Below, piece after piece: positions 1 through 7,199 of a stretch of 17,267 bases of DNA. This DNA is from JACZWZ01 sp964194935. Lineage in GTDB: Bacteria > Actinomycetota > Acidimicrobiia > Spongiisociales > UBA11373. The notes beneath the pieces are model-generated. The model did not search any database. It worked only from the letters and a program-made list of their open reading frames with translations, and had not been told where the DNA came from. The DNA lies in the NCBI GenBank assembly GCA_964194935.1, contig CAXMOL010000019.1, positions 1 through 17,267 of the forward strand. The letters are read 5' to 3'. How positions within the stretch are numbered: position 1 is the stretch's first letter; each line of letters begins with the position of its first letter. A program made the position numbers and the translations under genes.

Positions 1-339
1 GACCCGGCAACGGCGCTGGTCGGTCTGTGGAGCCCCATTGGCGGCGGCGACCTGACCTTCCAAGAAGGTGGCACCTGGACATGGATGTCGGCCAGCACTA
101 CCGATGAAGGCGGCTACGCGTTCGAAGACGGCGTGGTGACCCTCACGACGGACGTCGGAAGCGCCTTCTGTCCAGGAGAGACTGGCATCTACGAGGTGGT
201 CTTCGAGAGCCAGGACGAGATGGCGTGGACCGTGGTCTCCGACGAGTGCGCCGGTCGAATCAGAAACATCGGGGCCAGATGGGTGTCCGACGACCAACTG
301 TTACGGAACGGGGAGACAATCCCGCGGTTTATGCCTTGA
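1..339 (+). CDS. C-terminal part of an unrecognised, probably secreted protein
   Basis: The reading frame is open from the first base of the window, so the 5' end lies outside it; 112 codons and a TGA stop are visible. A Met at position 85 could be a start, but the upstream codons (ending GLWSPIGGGDLTFQEGGTWTW) look like protein continuous with it. The pattern of a GLW motif, short beta-like strands rich in Gly and Thr, and two cysteines (SAFCPGETG and SDECAGR) resembles small lipocalin-like or lipoprotein domains in which a pair of cysteines could form a disulfide. That resemblance is inference, and I do not recognise a specific family. The signal peptide or lipobox that would settle the location is outside the window. 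The gene is convergent with the Nudix gene that follows. Confidence 0.6.
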   Translation, partial: DPATALVGLWSPIGGGDLTFQEGGTWTWMSASTTDEGGYAFEDGVVTLTTDVGSAFCPGETGIYEVVFESQDEMAWTVVSDECAGRIRNIGARWVSDDQLLRNGETIPRFMP

Positions 340-359
340 GAGGCGGTCCGCGCCGCCTC
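340..359 (+). terminator. Hairpin directly after the stop codon
   Basis: A perfect 7-bp inverted repeat (GAGGCGG / CCGCCTC, 6-nt loop) begins at the base after the TGA of the first gene. The position fits a transcription terminator between two convergent genes. No U-tract follows, so it may be Rho-assisted or only an mRNA-stabilising stem. The rest of the gap to 496 holds nothing I can name. Confidence 0.4.
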
Positions 360-496
360 AGGCGAGGCCATGCCCGGGTCGGCCAGCGTGATCTCACCGG
401 TTGAGTGAGAGGGTGAAAGCAACGCCCGGGGTGGCGAAGTCTTGACAGGGGTGCTGAGGGGTCGGTGACCCACCCATCCCATCGGCCAAGGTGCTG

Positions 497-1036
497 TCAC
501 CGGAAGTAGGCGAGCAACTCTCTGACCATGAAGGCGGTCGCCCCCCACAGGATTCCCTCGGGGAACTCGTAGAACCACATGGTGCGGCCCTCCGACCACT
601 CGCTGGTTCGCCAGTTGGCATCTGGGAGCAGTTCGTCGATTGTGGGCTCGATAATTGCCTCCACCTCCGCCGGTTGGGGGATGAACTGCTCAGGTCGTTC
701 GATCCGTACGACGACCGGAACAATGAGCATCTCCGCCGATCGAGTGTGGGTTGGTTGAAGGCCACCGAACACTTCCACCAAGTTCTCACGGGGAAGTCCA
801 ATCTCCTCGCATGCCTCGCGCATCGCAGTATCCAGCGGACCGTCGTCTTCTGGTTCAACCATGCCCCCGGGGAACACGACATCACCGGGATGAGTCGGCA
901 TGTGATCGGGTCGTCGGGTGAGAACGATGCGGAGTCGACCCCGGTCCTCGTACAAGGGAACGAGGACCGCAGCTTTCATCCGATCCGGGACGGCAACCGG
1001 AGGCAGGGCCCGCAACGGTTCCCAGAGTGAGGTCAC
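497..1036 (-). CDS. Nudix hydrolase, CoA pyrophosphatase (NudL)-like
   Basis: A Nudix-fold pyrophosphohydrolase of about 179 aa. A typical reaction for this subgroup is hydrolysis of coenzyme A to 3',5'-ADP and 4'-phosphopantetheine. Residues 39-58 (LTRRPDHMPTHPGDVVFPGG) match the extended motif before the Nudix box in CoA pyrophosphatases, and residues 57-81 form the box with the catalytic REACEEIGL (Arg73, Glu74, Glu77, Glu78). The spacing inside the box is the slightly longer one usual for the NudL subgroup rather than the strict GX5EX7REUXEE. The frame is open to an ATG at 1120, but that start would overlap the divergent acetyltransferase and adds an atypical Cys/Trp-rich leader. I prefer the tandem GTG codons at 1039/1036, where the protein begins (V)TSLWEPLRALPP as in relatives; a -10-like TACCAT lies six bases before the second GTG. 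Substrate is uncertain; the family call is firm. Confidence 0.88.
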   Translation of the reverse strand: MTSLWEPLRALPPVAVPDRMKAAVLVPLYEDRGRLRIVLTRRPDHMPTHPGDVVFPGGMVEPEDDGPLDTAMREACEEIGLPRENLVEVFGGLQPTHTRSAEMLIVPVVVRIERPEQFIPQPAEVEAIIEPTIDELLPDANWRTSEWSEGRTMWFYEFPEGILWGATAFMVRELLAYFR

Positions 1037-1042
1037 CACCGC

Positions 1043-1048
1043 ATGGTA
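1043..1048 (-). promoter_or_regulatory. Possible -10 box for a leaderless Nudix transcript
   Basis: TACCAT (TANNNT type) on the minus strand ends six bases before GTG 1036. This would place the transcription start at or next to the start codon. No Shine-Dalgarno is visible before either GTG, and I see no convincing -35. Confidence 0.3.
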
Positions 1049-1083
1049 CGGCGATAGGCTGCCCAATCCATGAGGCGAACACC

Positions 1084-1689
1084 ATGAGCCGGAGTCTGTC
1101 GGCGCGTACCCGCACCACACCGAGACTCGAACTTCGACCCTTCCGCCGACGCGATGTCGACTCTCTCATCGACGCCGTCAGTGATTCGCTCGCAGAACTG
1201 GAACGATGGCTGCCATGGGTACATCGGCGCTACGGCCGAGCAGACGCACTCCGATTCATCCGCGACTCATCCGCTGCCTGGATCGAGGCCAAGGCGTACG
1301 ACTTCGCCATCAGGAATCCGGCGACTCCCGATTACCACCTCGGCAACATTTCCATCTGGCCACTGTCACGCCGTGAACGGTCCGGAGAGGTCGGGTATTG
1401 GGTGCGGACATCGGAGGCCGGCGGCGGGATCGCCACCGAGGCTGCGGCCCAGATCCTCGCCATCGGTTTCGAGGAGATGGCACTTCACCGCGTCACCCTC
1501 CGGATCGCGGTCGGCAACGCTCCCAGCGAGCGTGTCGCCGAGAAACTCGGATTCGTCAACGAGGGGCTGCTCCGCCAGGAAGTGCTGGTGGCCGGGGAAT
1601 GGCTCGATCACACCCTCTGGGCGCTGCTCGAAGAGGAGTACCGGAGCGAACGACCCAAGTGGCTGGAGAACGGTTGGCTCAAGGAGTAG
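1084..1689 (+). CDS. GNAT N-acetyltransferase, RimJ/RimL type
   Basis: A 201-aa acetyltransferase of the Acetyltransf_3 (RimJ/RimL) group. It would transfer an acetyl group from acetyl-CoA to an amine, such as a protein N-terminus. The start TPRLELRPFRRRDVDSLIDAV is the typical first strand of this group. The motif GEVGYWV (101-107) followed by RTSEAGGGIATEAA (108-121) is the acetyl-CoA pyrophosphate-binding loop. HRVTLRIAVGNAPSERVAEKLGF (135-157) is the usual C-terminal motif. A GTG at 1027 would extend the frame by 19 residues, but ATG 1084 has a GAGG eight bases upstream and fits the family N-terminus. The gene is divergent from the Nudix gene and convergent with groEL. The exact substrate cannot be read from the sequence, and specificity for ribosomal protein is only a family guess. 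Confidence 0.9.
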   Translation: MSRSLSARTRTTPRLELRPFRRRDVDSLIDAVSDSLAELERWLPWVHRRYGRADALRFIRDSSAAWIEAKAYDFAIRNPATPDYHLGNISIWPLSRRERSGEVGYWVRTSEAGGGIATEAAAQILAIGFEEMALHRVTLRIAVGNAPSERVAEKLGFVNEGLLRQEVLVAGEWLDHTLWALLEEEYRSERPKWLENGWLKE

Positions 1690-1734
1690 CCACCTTCTCG
1701 GTCGATGGCCTGAGACCAAAGACCCCAATAAACG

Positions 1735-1768
1735 CGAGAGGGGCGGCCCTTGCGGACCGCCCCTCTCG
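1735..1768 (-). terminator. Intrinsic terminator of groES-groEL
   Basis: A 15-bp stem (1735-1749 with 1754-1768) closes a four-base loop. On the minus-strand RNA the loop is GCAA, a GNRA tetraloop, and the one plus-strand mismatch (C1747/A1756) becomes a U-G pair. The T-rich stretch CGTTTATTGG follows the stem on the minus strand. The stem begins 15 bases after the groEL stop. Better pairing on the minus strand argues that it serves groEL; it could also stop the convergent acetyltransferase transcript. Confidence 0.88.
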
Positions 1769-1782
1769 ATTCAACTGATGGA

Positions 1783-3411
1783 CTAGAAGTCCATGCCACC
1801 TGGATCCGGCATGGCCGGAGCAGGCGTGTCTTCCTTCATCTCAGCAATCAGCGCTTCGGTCGTGATCAGCATCGCTGCGATTGAAGCAGCGTTCTGCACA
1901 GTGGACCGGGTCACCTTGGCGGGGTCTGCGACGCCGGCCTTGATGAGATCCTCATACACACCGGTGGAGGCGTTGAAGCCCATGCTCCCGGTGAGATCCC
2001 GGACCTTCTCCACGATGACGCCACCTTCGTAGCCCGCATTGGACGCGATCTGGCGAATCGGAGACTCGAGCGCCTTGAAGATCAGGGCGCGCCCGGTCTT
2101 CTCGTCGTCGGTTCCGCCGCGCATCTTGGAGACAGCCTCCTGAGCCCGAAGCAAGGCAACGCCGCCACCGGCGACAATGCCCTCTTCCACAGCCGCCTTG
2201 GTCGCCTGGATGGCGTCCTCGATGCGGTGCTTCTTCTCCTTGAGCTCGACCTCCGTGGCTGCGCCGACCTTGATGACGGCAACGCCGCCGGACAGCTTGG
2301 CGAGCCGCTCGTTGAGCTTCTCACGATCCCAGTCGGAATCCGAGTTGTCGATCTCACGCCGGATCTGCTTGATCCGTGCCTCGACATCGGACTTGGTGCC
2401 GGAACCCTCAACAATCGTGGTGTTGTCCTTGGAGACGACCACCTTGCGGGCCTTCCCGAGCATGTCCACAGTCACACCGTCGAGCTTGAGGCCCACTTCC
2501 TCCGAGATCACCGTTGCACCCGTGAGGATGGCGATGTCCTGGAGCATGGCCTTGCGCCGCTCACCGAATCCGGGAGCCTTGACGGCGATGGACGGGAACG
2601 TACCGCGGATCTTGTTCACCACCAGGGTGGCAAGAGCTTCGCCCTCGACATCCTCGGCGACCACTGCCAGCGGCTTACCCGACTGCATGACCTTCTCGAG
2701 CACCGGGAGCAGATCCTGAACCGAAGTGATCTTCTGGTTCACCACGAGAACGTACGCGTCCTCGAGCACTGACTCCTGACGATCAGGATCGGTAATGAAA
2801 TACGGCGAGATGAAGCCCTTGTCGAACTGCATGCCCTCGGTGAATTCGAGGTCGATACCGAACGTCTGGCTGTCCTCGACGGTAATGACGCCTTCGCCAC
2901 CGACCTTGGCCATGGCCTCGGCCAGCTTCTCTCCAACCACCGGATCGGCGGCTGAGTTCGAAGCAACGAATGCGATCTTTTCCTTGTCGGTCGCCTTGAT
3001 GTCTTCAGCGATCTCCTGGATGGATTCGACCACCTTTTCGACTGCCTCAGCCATGCCGCGACGAAGCTCCATCGGGTTGGCCCCGGCGGCGACGTTACGA
3101 AGACCCTCGTGGACCATCGCCTGGGCGAGGACTGTTGCCGTCGTGGTGCCGTCACCGGCGACGTCGTTTGTCTTGGTCGCGACCTCCTTGGCGAGTTGGG
3201 CGCCCATGTTCTCGTATGGGTCGTCCAGCTCCATTTCCTTGGCGATCGTGTAGCCGTCATTGGTGATCGTGGGCGAACCCCACTTCTTCTCCAGGACTAC
3301 GTTGCGGCCTTTCGGTCCGAGCGTCACCTTGATGACGTTGGCCAGCTTGTCTACGCCGGCCTCCAGACCGCGACGGGCCTCTTCATTGAACTTGAGTTCT
3401 TTTGCTGCCAT
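1783..3411 (-). CDS. groEL: 60-kDa chaperonin GroEL
   Basis: Full-length 542-aa GroEL, the tetradecameric ATP-driven folding chamber of the cytoplasm. The N-terminus AAKELKFNEEARRGLEAGVDKLANVIKVTLGPKGRNV, the ATP-binding GDGTTTAT (86-93), VKAPGFGERRKAML in the apical domain and EEGIVAGGGVALL in the equatorial domain are all intact. The tail ends in GGMDF, the Gly/Met type, not the His-rich tail of mycobacterial GroEL1 encoded beside groES. An AGGAGG site stands eight to nine bases before the ATG, and the gap to groES is 21 bp, so the two form an operon. Expression should be controlled through the CIRCE operator before groES, and transcription should end at the strong hairpin after the stop. 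Nothing appears odd in the protein. Identity is certain. Confidence 0.99.
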   Translation of the reverse strand: MAAKELKFNEEARRGLEAGVDKLANVIKVTLGPKGRNVVLEKKWGSPTITNDGYTIAKEMELDDPYENMGAQLAKEVATKTNDVAGDGTTTATVLAQAMVHEGLRNVAAGANPMELRRGMAEAVEKVVESIQEIAEDIKATDKEKIAFVASNSAADPVVGEKLAEAMAKVGGEGVITVEDSQTFGIDLEFTEGMQFDKGFISPYFITDPDRQESVLEDAYVLVVNQKITSVQDLLPVLEKVMQSGKPLAVVAEDVEGEALATLVVNKIRGTFPSIAVKAPGFGERRKAMLQDIAILTGATVISEEVGLKLDGVTVDMLGKARKVVVSKDNTTIVEGSGTKSDVEARIKQIRREIDNSDSDWDREKLNERLAKLSGGVAVIKVGAATEVELKEKKHRIEDAIQATKAAVEEGIVAGGGVALLRAQEAVSKMRGGTDDEKTGRALIFKALESPIRQIASNAGYEGGVIVEKVRDLTGSMGFNASTGVYEDLIKAGVADPAKVTRSTVQNAASIAAMLITTEALIAEMKEDTPAPAMPDPGGMDF

Positions 3412-3432
3412 TGAGTAGTTCCTCCTCAGGCC

Positions 3433-3720
3433 TCAGCGAAGTACGGCGAGAACGTCGCGCGACGACAAGATGAGGAGGTCCTCATTGTCATGCTTGACTT
3501 CGGTTCCCCCGTACTTCGAGTAGACGACCACGTCGCCCTTCTCGATGTCCATGGGGATACGCTCTCCGTCCTGAAAGTCACCGGGCCCTACGGCGATTAC
3601 TTCGCCGAGCTGCGGTTTTTCCTTGGCGGTATCGGGGATGACCAGACCGCTCGGGGTTCTGGCATCGCTGTCTTCTTTGGGCTTTACGACCACTCGGTCG
3701 CCCAACGGTTGTAGTTTCAT
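3433..3720 (-). CDS. groES: 10-kDa co-chaperonin GroES
   Basis: 95-aa GroES, the heptameric lid of the GroEL chamber. MKLQPLGDRVVVKPKEDSDARTPSGLVIPDTAKEKPQLGEVIAVGPG is the standard N-terminal half, with the mobile loop around SDARTPSGLVIPDTAKE. YSKYGGTEVKHDNEDLLILSSRDVLAVLR is the normal end. The open frame continues upstream to 3807, but that extension runs through the CIRCE element and promoter, so ATG 3720 is the true start. A GAGGAGGAAG ribosome site precedes it. It is the first gene of the groES-groEL unit; the M50 gene lies upstream on the same strand, so some read-through from the long operon is possible. Confidence 0.98.
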   Translation of the reverse strand: MKLQPLGDRVVVKPKEDSDARTPSGLVIPDTAKEKPQLGEVIAVGPGDFQDGERIPMDIEKGDVVVYSKYGGTEVKHDNEDLLILSSRDVLAVLR

Positions 3721-3746
3721 CGAAAGAATCTTCCTCCTCGTGGGAA

Positions 3747-3773
3747 TTGGCACTCTTCGATTGCGAGTGCCAA
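3747..3773 (-). promoter_or_regulatory. CIRCE operator (HrcA binding site)
   Basis: A perfect 9-9-9 inverted repeat, TTGGCACTC-N9-GAGTGCCAA. It matches the CIRCE consensus TTAGCACTC-N9-GAGTGCTAA except for a symmetric A-to-G / T-to-C change in both arms. It lies 26 bases before the groES ATG, where the repressor HrcA would block transcription of groESL in unstressed cells. hrcA itself is not in the window. Confidence 0.96.
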
Positions 3774-3802
3774 TAGTAGCAGTCACCTGATCCAATTGCC
3801 AG
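3773..3802 (-). promoter_or_regulatory. Probable groES promoter
   Basis: On the minus strand, a -10-like TACTAT (3773-3778) lies 18 bp from a weak -35-like CTGGCA (3797-3802). The -10 touches the outer base of the CIRCE repeat, so HrcA binding would cover the start region. The -10 is good and the -35 is weak. Assignment is by position and motif only. Confidence 0.5.
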
Positions 3803-3831
3803 ACCAAGGTTACAACCTGAGTCGACTGGTA

Positions 3832-4551
3832 TCAGATTTCCTCAGCGACCGACGGAGGGTGGGTGTTCGAGTCTGCGGCGGTCGCCATCACCAGAACAAG
3901 AAGCCCGACCGGGACCGCAACCAACGAGGTTCCACTGCCGAGCAACGAGAGGCCGACCCCGCCGATCGCAATGCCCAGTCCCAGCACCATCCCAGCGCGC
4001 TTGGCGATCCCCTCAGCCTCCACAGGCGACCGGCCTCTGTGGACCAGCGATGCCCGCAGCATCCTTCCACCATCCAGGGGGAACGCCGGAACCGAGTTGA
4101 AGACCGCCACTCCTGCGTTTATCGCTGCCAGAAGTAGCAGCATCCTGTCGAGGCCGCCGCTCGCCGGGGCGAGCAATGCAACTATGGCCAACACAAGCGC
4201 CACCGACCCCGAAGCGATAGGTCCAGCTGCTGCGATTCTCCATTCCTGCCGGGGATGTGCAGGATCGAGGTCCATCTCTGAATACCCGCCGAGCAAGAAC
4301 ACCACAACTCGGTCCACCACGATTCCATGTCGGCGAGCCGCGGCAGCATGGCCCAGCTCGTGGGCAACCACGCTGGCCCACAGCAGCAGAGATCCGGTAC
4401 CGGCGACGACGGCGCGGACAACGATTGAGCCCGATCCTGGATCAATGCCGGCGAACACTCCCAACGCGACCACGGGCAGAAGGAGCAACCACGAAACACC
4501 GACGACGATCTCGACCCCGCCGGCGGTACCAACCGAGATGGACCGTTTCAC
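3832..4551 (-). CDS. Site-2-protease-type M50 membrane metallopeptidase
   Basis: A 239-aa polytopic membrane zinc protease. HELGH (64-68) supplies two zinc ligands and the catalytic Glu. NSVPAFPLDGGR (152-163) is the second family motif, with Asp160 as third ligand. AAAGP (107-111) is the conserved turn before the third helix. Hydrophobic segments lie near 12-35, 48-70, 113-130, 137-155 and 186-222. There is no PDZ domain and, unlike the Rip3/SpoIVFB-like enzymes with CBS pairs, no C-terminal domain: the protein stops after its last helices with a short polar tail. The start is GTG 4551 overlapping the tsaD stop as GTGA, so it is the last gene of the nine-gene operon. Its substrate is unknown; membrane-bound anti-sigma factors or signal-peptide remnants are typical for the family. 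It ends 58 bp before the CIRCE site. Confidence 0.9.
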   Translation of the reverse strand: MKRSISVGTAGGVEIVVGVSWLLLLPVVALGVFAGIDPGSGSIVVRAVVAGTGSLLLWASVVAHELGHAAAARRHGIVVDRVVVFLLGGYSEMDLDPAHPRQEWRIAAAGPIASGSVALVLAIVALLAPASGGLDRMLLLLAAINAGVAVFNSVPAFPLDGGRMLRASLVHRGRSPVEAEGIAKRAGMVLGLGIAIGGVGLSLLGSGTSLVAVPVGLLVLVMATAADSNTHPPSVAEEI

Positions 4552-5561
4552 GCTCCGAGTTGCTGGGACGAGTCGATCTCGGCACCGAGCGACGTCGATT
4601 CATCCCGACCGAGTCGGAAGGAGGCGGCAGCGCCGATCATCGCCCCGTTGTCCGTACACAGCGCCGGAGATGGAAGGAACAAGCTCAGCTTGCGTTCTTC
4701 GCAGGCGGCAACGAGCCGCTCGCGCAGTCTCCGATTGGCGAGGACCCCGCCGCCGCCGGCCACTATGGACACTCCCGTTTCCTCTACTGCGTTCATCGTC
4801 TTGTTGACGAGAACATCGACGATCGCCTCCTGGATGCTGGCGGCGATATCTGGCATCTCCGGCAGCGTCCCCGCCTCATGATGACGACGGACGTAGGTCA
4901 CGACCGACGTCTTGAGGCCGGAGAACGAGAAGTCGAATGGACGATCGGCGAGCGCCCTGGGGAAATCGATCGTTGTCGGATCGCCCCCGTCGGATTCGGC
5001 ATCTATCGCCGGACCGCCCGGGTAACCGAGGCCGAGGAATCGGGCAAGTTTGTCGAATGCCTCGCCGGCCGCGTCGTCGATGGTGGAGCCAATCGTCTTG
5101 TATGAACCCCAATCGCGCATATGAACGATCTGGCTGTGACCTCCCGATGCGAGGAGCACAACCGCAGGCGGCTGGTAGTCGGCGTGTTCCAGCCGAGGCG
5201 CAAACAGATGTCCCTCCATATGGTCGATGCCGATGAACGGCACCTCCAGTGCCCAGGCCAGTGCCTTCCCATACGAGAACCCGACCATAAGAGCGCCGGC
5301 AAGACCGGGACCCTGCGTCGCCGCAACTGCATCGAGATCCATGGAGTGCACTCCGGCTTCCCGCAATGCCGAGTGGGTCAGCGACCTAATGGCCTCAACG
5401 TGGGCACGAGCCGCCACCTCGGGAACGACGCCCCCGAATCGAGCGTGCTCGTCTACCTGGGACGCCATCACGTTCGATAGGACCTCGAATCCCCGGGTCA
5501 CCGCAACTGCCGTCTCGTCACAGCTCGTCTCGAACCCAAGCACGAGTGGTGCCGCAGTCAT
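4548..5561 (-). CDS. tsaD: tRNA N6-threonylcarbamoyladenosine transferase TsaD
   Basis: 337-aa TsaD (formerly Gcp), catalytic subunit that transfers the threonylcarbamoyl group from threonylcarbamoyl-AMP to A37 of ANN-decoding tRNAs. LGFETSCDETAVAV opens the ASKHA fold. HMEGH (114-118) holds two metal-binding histidines, with Asp304 in CTDNGAMI as the third. LLASGGHSQ and GSTIDDAAGEAFDKLARFLGLGYPGGP are signature blocks. An upstream in-frame start at 5627 would add 22 residues inside rimI; ATG 5561 overlaps the rimI stop as ATGA and has GAGGAGG just before it. It works with TsaB and TsaE, encoded two and three genes upstream. The gene is intact and the call is certain. Confidence 0.98.
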   Translation of the reverse strand: MTAAPLVLGFETSCDETAVAVTRGFEVLSNVMASQVDEHARFGGVVPEVAARAHVEAIRSLTHSALREAGVHSMDLDAVAATQGPGLAGALMVGFSYGKALAWALEVPFIGIDHMEGHLFAPRLEHADYQPPAVVLLASGGHSQIVHMRDWGSYKTIGSTIDDAAGEAFDKLARFLGLGYPGGPAIDAESDGGDPTTIDFPRALADRPFDFSFSGLKTSVVTYVRRHHEAGTLPEMPDIAASIQEAIVDVLVNKTMNAVEETGVSIVAGGGGVLANRRLRERLVAACEERKLSLFLPSPALCTDNGAMIGAAASFRLGRDESTSLGAEIDSSQQLGA

Positions 5562-6055
5562 GCGACCTCCTCTCGGATGTGCTCGAGCATCTGCAAATAC
5601 TCCACGTCGGACGCGTTTACGGCCCACATGACGAGGGCATCCTCGTCCACGTAGTAGCGAGGTCGGATCCCGACCGGCGAGAAGCCAAAACGCTCATACA
5701 GGCCACGGGCCGCCGCGTTCGAAACCCGCAGTTCGAGCGTCAAGTGTTCGGCGCCGGCCTCCAGGGCGCTATCGATCATGGCAAGCATCAAACGAGAGGC
5801 AATTCCATTGCGGCGATGCTGTGGAGAGACGGCGATAGTCATTATGTGGGCGTCGGCCTCGACGAGCATGAAGCCGCCATAAGCCACCACCCCGGAGTCG
5901 TCTTCACCGATCAGGTAGCTGCGACCAGGGGCGTCGAGTTCCTGGCGCAACATCTCCTCGGTCCACGGCACCGGAAACGCAGCATGCTCCAGGTCGAGCA
6001 CGTCGGGTACGTCTGTATCCGTCATAGGTCGGAGTCGATCCAGGCTCACCGCCAT
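5558..6055 (-). CDS. rimI: Ribosomal-protein-alanine N-acetyltransferase RimI
   Basis: 165-aa GNAT enzyme. In well-studied bacteria RimI acetylates the N-terminal Ala of ribosomal protein S18, and some actinobacterial versions act on other N-termini. IMTIAVSPQHRRNGIASRLM (71-90) contains the acetyl-CoA loop, ELRVSNAAARGLYERFGF (108-125) carries the catalytic-type Glu and Tyr120, and RPRYY (131-135) precedes the last strand. The tail after residue 148 is slightly longer than in E. coli RimI. ATG 6055 lies inside the end of tsaB (10-nt overlap). The place between tsaB and tsaD is the standard actinobacterial order and supports RimI over a generic GNAT. Confidence 0.93.
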   Translation of the reverse strand: MAVSLDRLRPMTDTDVPDVLDLEHAAFPVPWTEEMLRQELDAPGRSYLIGEDDSGVVAYGGFMLVEADAHIMTIAVSPQHRRNGIASRLMLAMIDSALEAGAEHLTLELRVSNAAARGLYERFGFSPVGIRPRYYVDEDALVMWAVNASDVEYLQMLEHIREEVA

Positions 6056-6750
6056 GGTCCCTCCGATCGAAAGTCGGTCCAGTTGATCGTGACATCCGGC
6101 TCACGCAGGTAGTGCGGTCGAACTTCGTCGGGGTGCGGCAACTCGTCTCGCTGAACCCTGCCGCGGGCGATTTCGAGAACGGCCGGCGCATCGGGATATC
6201 TGGGTCGTCCCGTCTTTATCGAGTGAAGGCCACGCAAGGTGCCCTCGGGCAATGCCGCCCAATCGCCAACGATCAGCGGCTGGGAAGCATCCTCGGCAAT
6301 CATCGCCCGCAACTCTTCGGGCGAGCACATTCGGGTCGTTCCCTCGCGTACGACGCCACCCGGGACCGGCATGTACATCCCAACGGCGATCTCACCGCGT
6401 CGGGCATCGACCAACGACCAGATCTTGCGATGCCCTGTGGCTGCACGCAATGCAATCGCATCCACTGAGGTCACCGATACGAGCTGGGCACCAACCGCTC
6501 CGGCCACCGCCTGGGCGGTAGCCAACCCGGCTCGGATTCCGGAGAAGAGCCCAGGTCCCACGTCGACGGCAACGACTTCCACATCGCTCGGCTTCCACCC
6601 AGCCTGCGAGAAGCAGAATTCGAGGGCGGGCACGAGAAAACCGATATGCCCACGCCGATCGGCCCGATGAGCGGACGCCACCAACTCCTCGCCATCGGCG
6701 AGAGCGACCGACGAAGCGGCGGTCGCCGTCTCGATGGCAATCATCTTCAC
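6046..6750 (-). CDS. tsaB: tRNA t6A biosynthesis protein TsaB
   Basis: 234-aa TsaB, the inactive TsaD paralogue that dimerises with TsaD and scaffolds the t6A complex. IAIETATAASSVAL starts the ASKHA-like fold and VDVGPGLFSGIRAGLATAQA (62-81) is the family signature. The metal-binding HxEGH of TsaD is absent, as expected. GTG 6750 overlaps the tsaE stop as GTGA and has GAGGAGG seven bases upstream; an ATG two codons later (6744) is the only other start. It lies between tsaE and rimI in the coupled operon. Confidence 0.95.
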   Translation of the reverse strand: MKMIAIETATAASSVALADGEELVASAHRADRRGHIGFLVPALEFCFSQAGWKPSDVEVVAVDVGPGLFSGIRAGLATAQAVAGAVGAQLVSVTSVDAIALRAATGHRKIWSLVDARRGEIAVGMYMPVPGGVVREGTTRMCSPEELRAMIAEDASQPLIVGDWAALPEGTLRGLHSIKTGRPRYPDAPAVLEIARGRVQRDELPHPDEVRPHYLREPDVTINWTDFRSEGPWR

Positions 6751-7199
6751 GATGTCACCTCCTCGAACGGGCGATCCGACCAGGAGCCACTCGGAACGAA
6801 GCTGATGAGACGGGACTCATCGTCGCCGGCCACTATCGACACCAGGAGGTGATCCTCGCCAAGCTGCTGATCGACGACATCGCCCCACTCGACCACCAAC
6901 AGGCCCTGGCCAGCCTCACCAAGGAGGTCGAGATCTTCTATCTCGGCCGAGGATCCGATCCGATAGACGTCGGCATGGAGAAGTGGCATAAACCCCTCGT
7001 AGCGCCGAGCGATCACAAACGTCGGGCTCGTAACCTGTTCTTGGACACCCAGCCCGGCAGCAAGACCGCCGGCGAAGACCGTCTTGCCGGCCCCGAGGCT
7101 GCCTTTGAGAAGCACAACGTCGCCTGGTCTGACCAGGCTGGCAAGCCTCATAGCGAGCGCCCTCGTGTCGTCGGGCGTTGCGCAGCTGACCTCGATCAT
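6747..7199 (-). CDS. tsaE: tRNA t6A biosynthesis ATPase TsaE
   Basis: 150-aa TsaE, the P-loop ATPase that binds TsaB-TsaD and resets the complex between catalytic cycles. GSLGAGKT (33-40) is Walker A, TSPTF (57-61) the switch-like motif, HADVYR (75-80) the conserved metal/ATP-site block, and VVEWGD (102-107) the motif with the conserved Glu and Trp. Length and motif order are normal. ATG 7199 overlaps the uracil-DNA glycosylase stop as ATGA. The last codons (EEVTS) contain the ribosome site of tsaB, which supports coupled translation. Confidence 0.96.
   Translation of the reverse strand: MIEVSCATPDDTRALAMRLASLVRPGDVVLLKGSLGAGKTVFAGGLAAGLGVQEQVTSPTFVIARRYEGFMPLLHADVYRIGSSAEIEDLDLLGEAGQGLLVVEWGDVVDQQLGEDHLLVSIVAGDDESRLISFVPSGSWSDRPFEEVTS

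Noticed and set aside
2177..3414. Several long plus-strand frames opposite groEL
   Set aside because: Antisense shadows of a highly conserved gene in GC-rich DNA; no recognisable protein features.
3721..3807. 29-residue N-terminal extension of GroES
   Set aside because: It would be encoded by the CIRCE operator and promoter; the family starts at MKLQPLGDR and a ribosome site precedes that ATG.
4257..5105. 282-codon plus-strand frame opposite M50/tsaD
   Set aside because: Arg/Pro-rich antisense shadow across two well-supported minus-strand genes.
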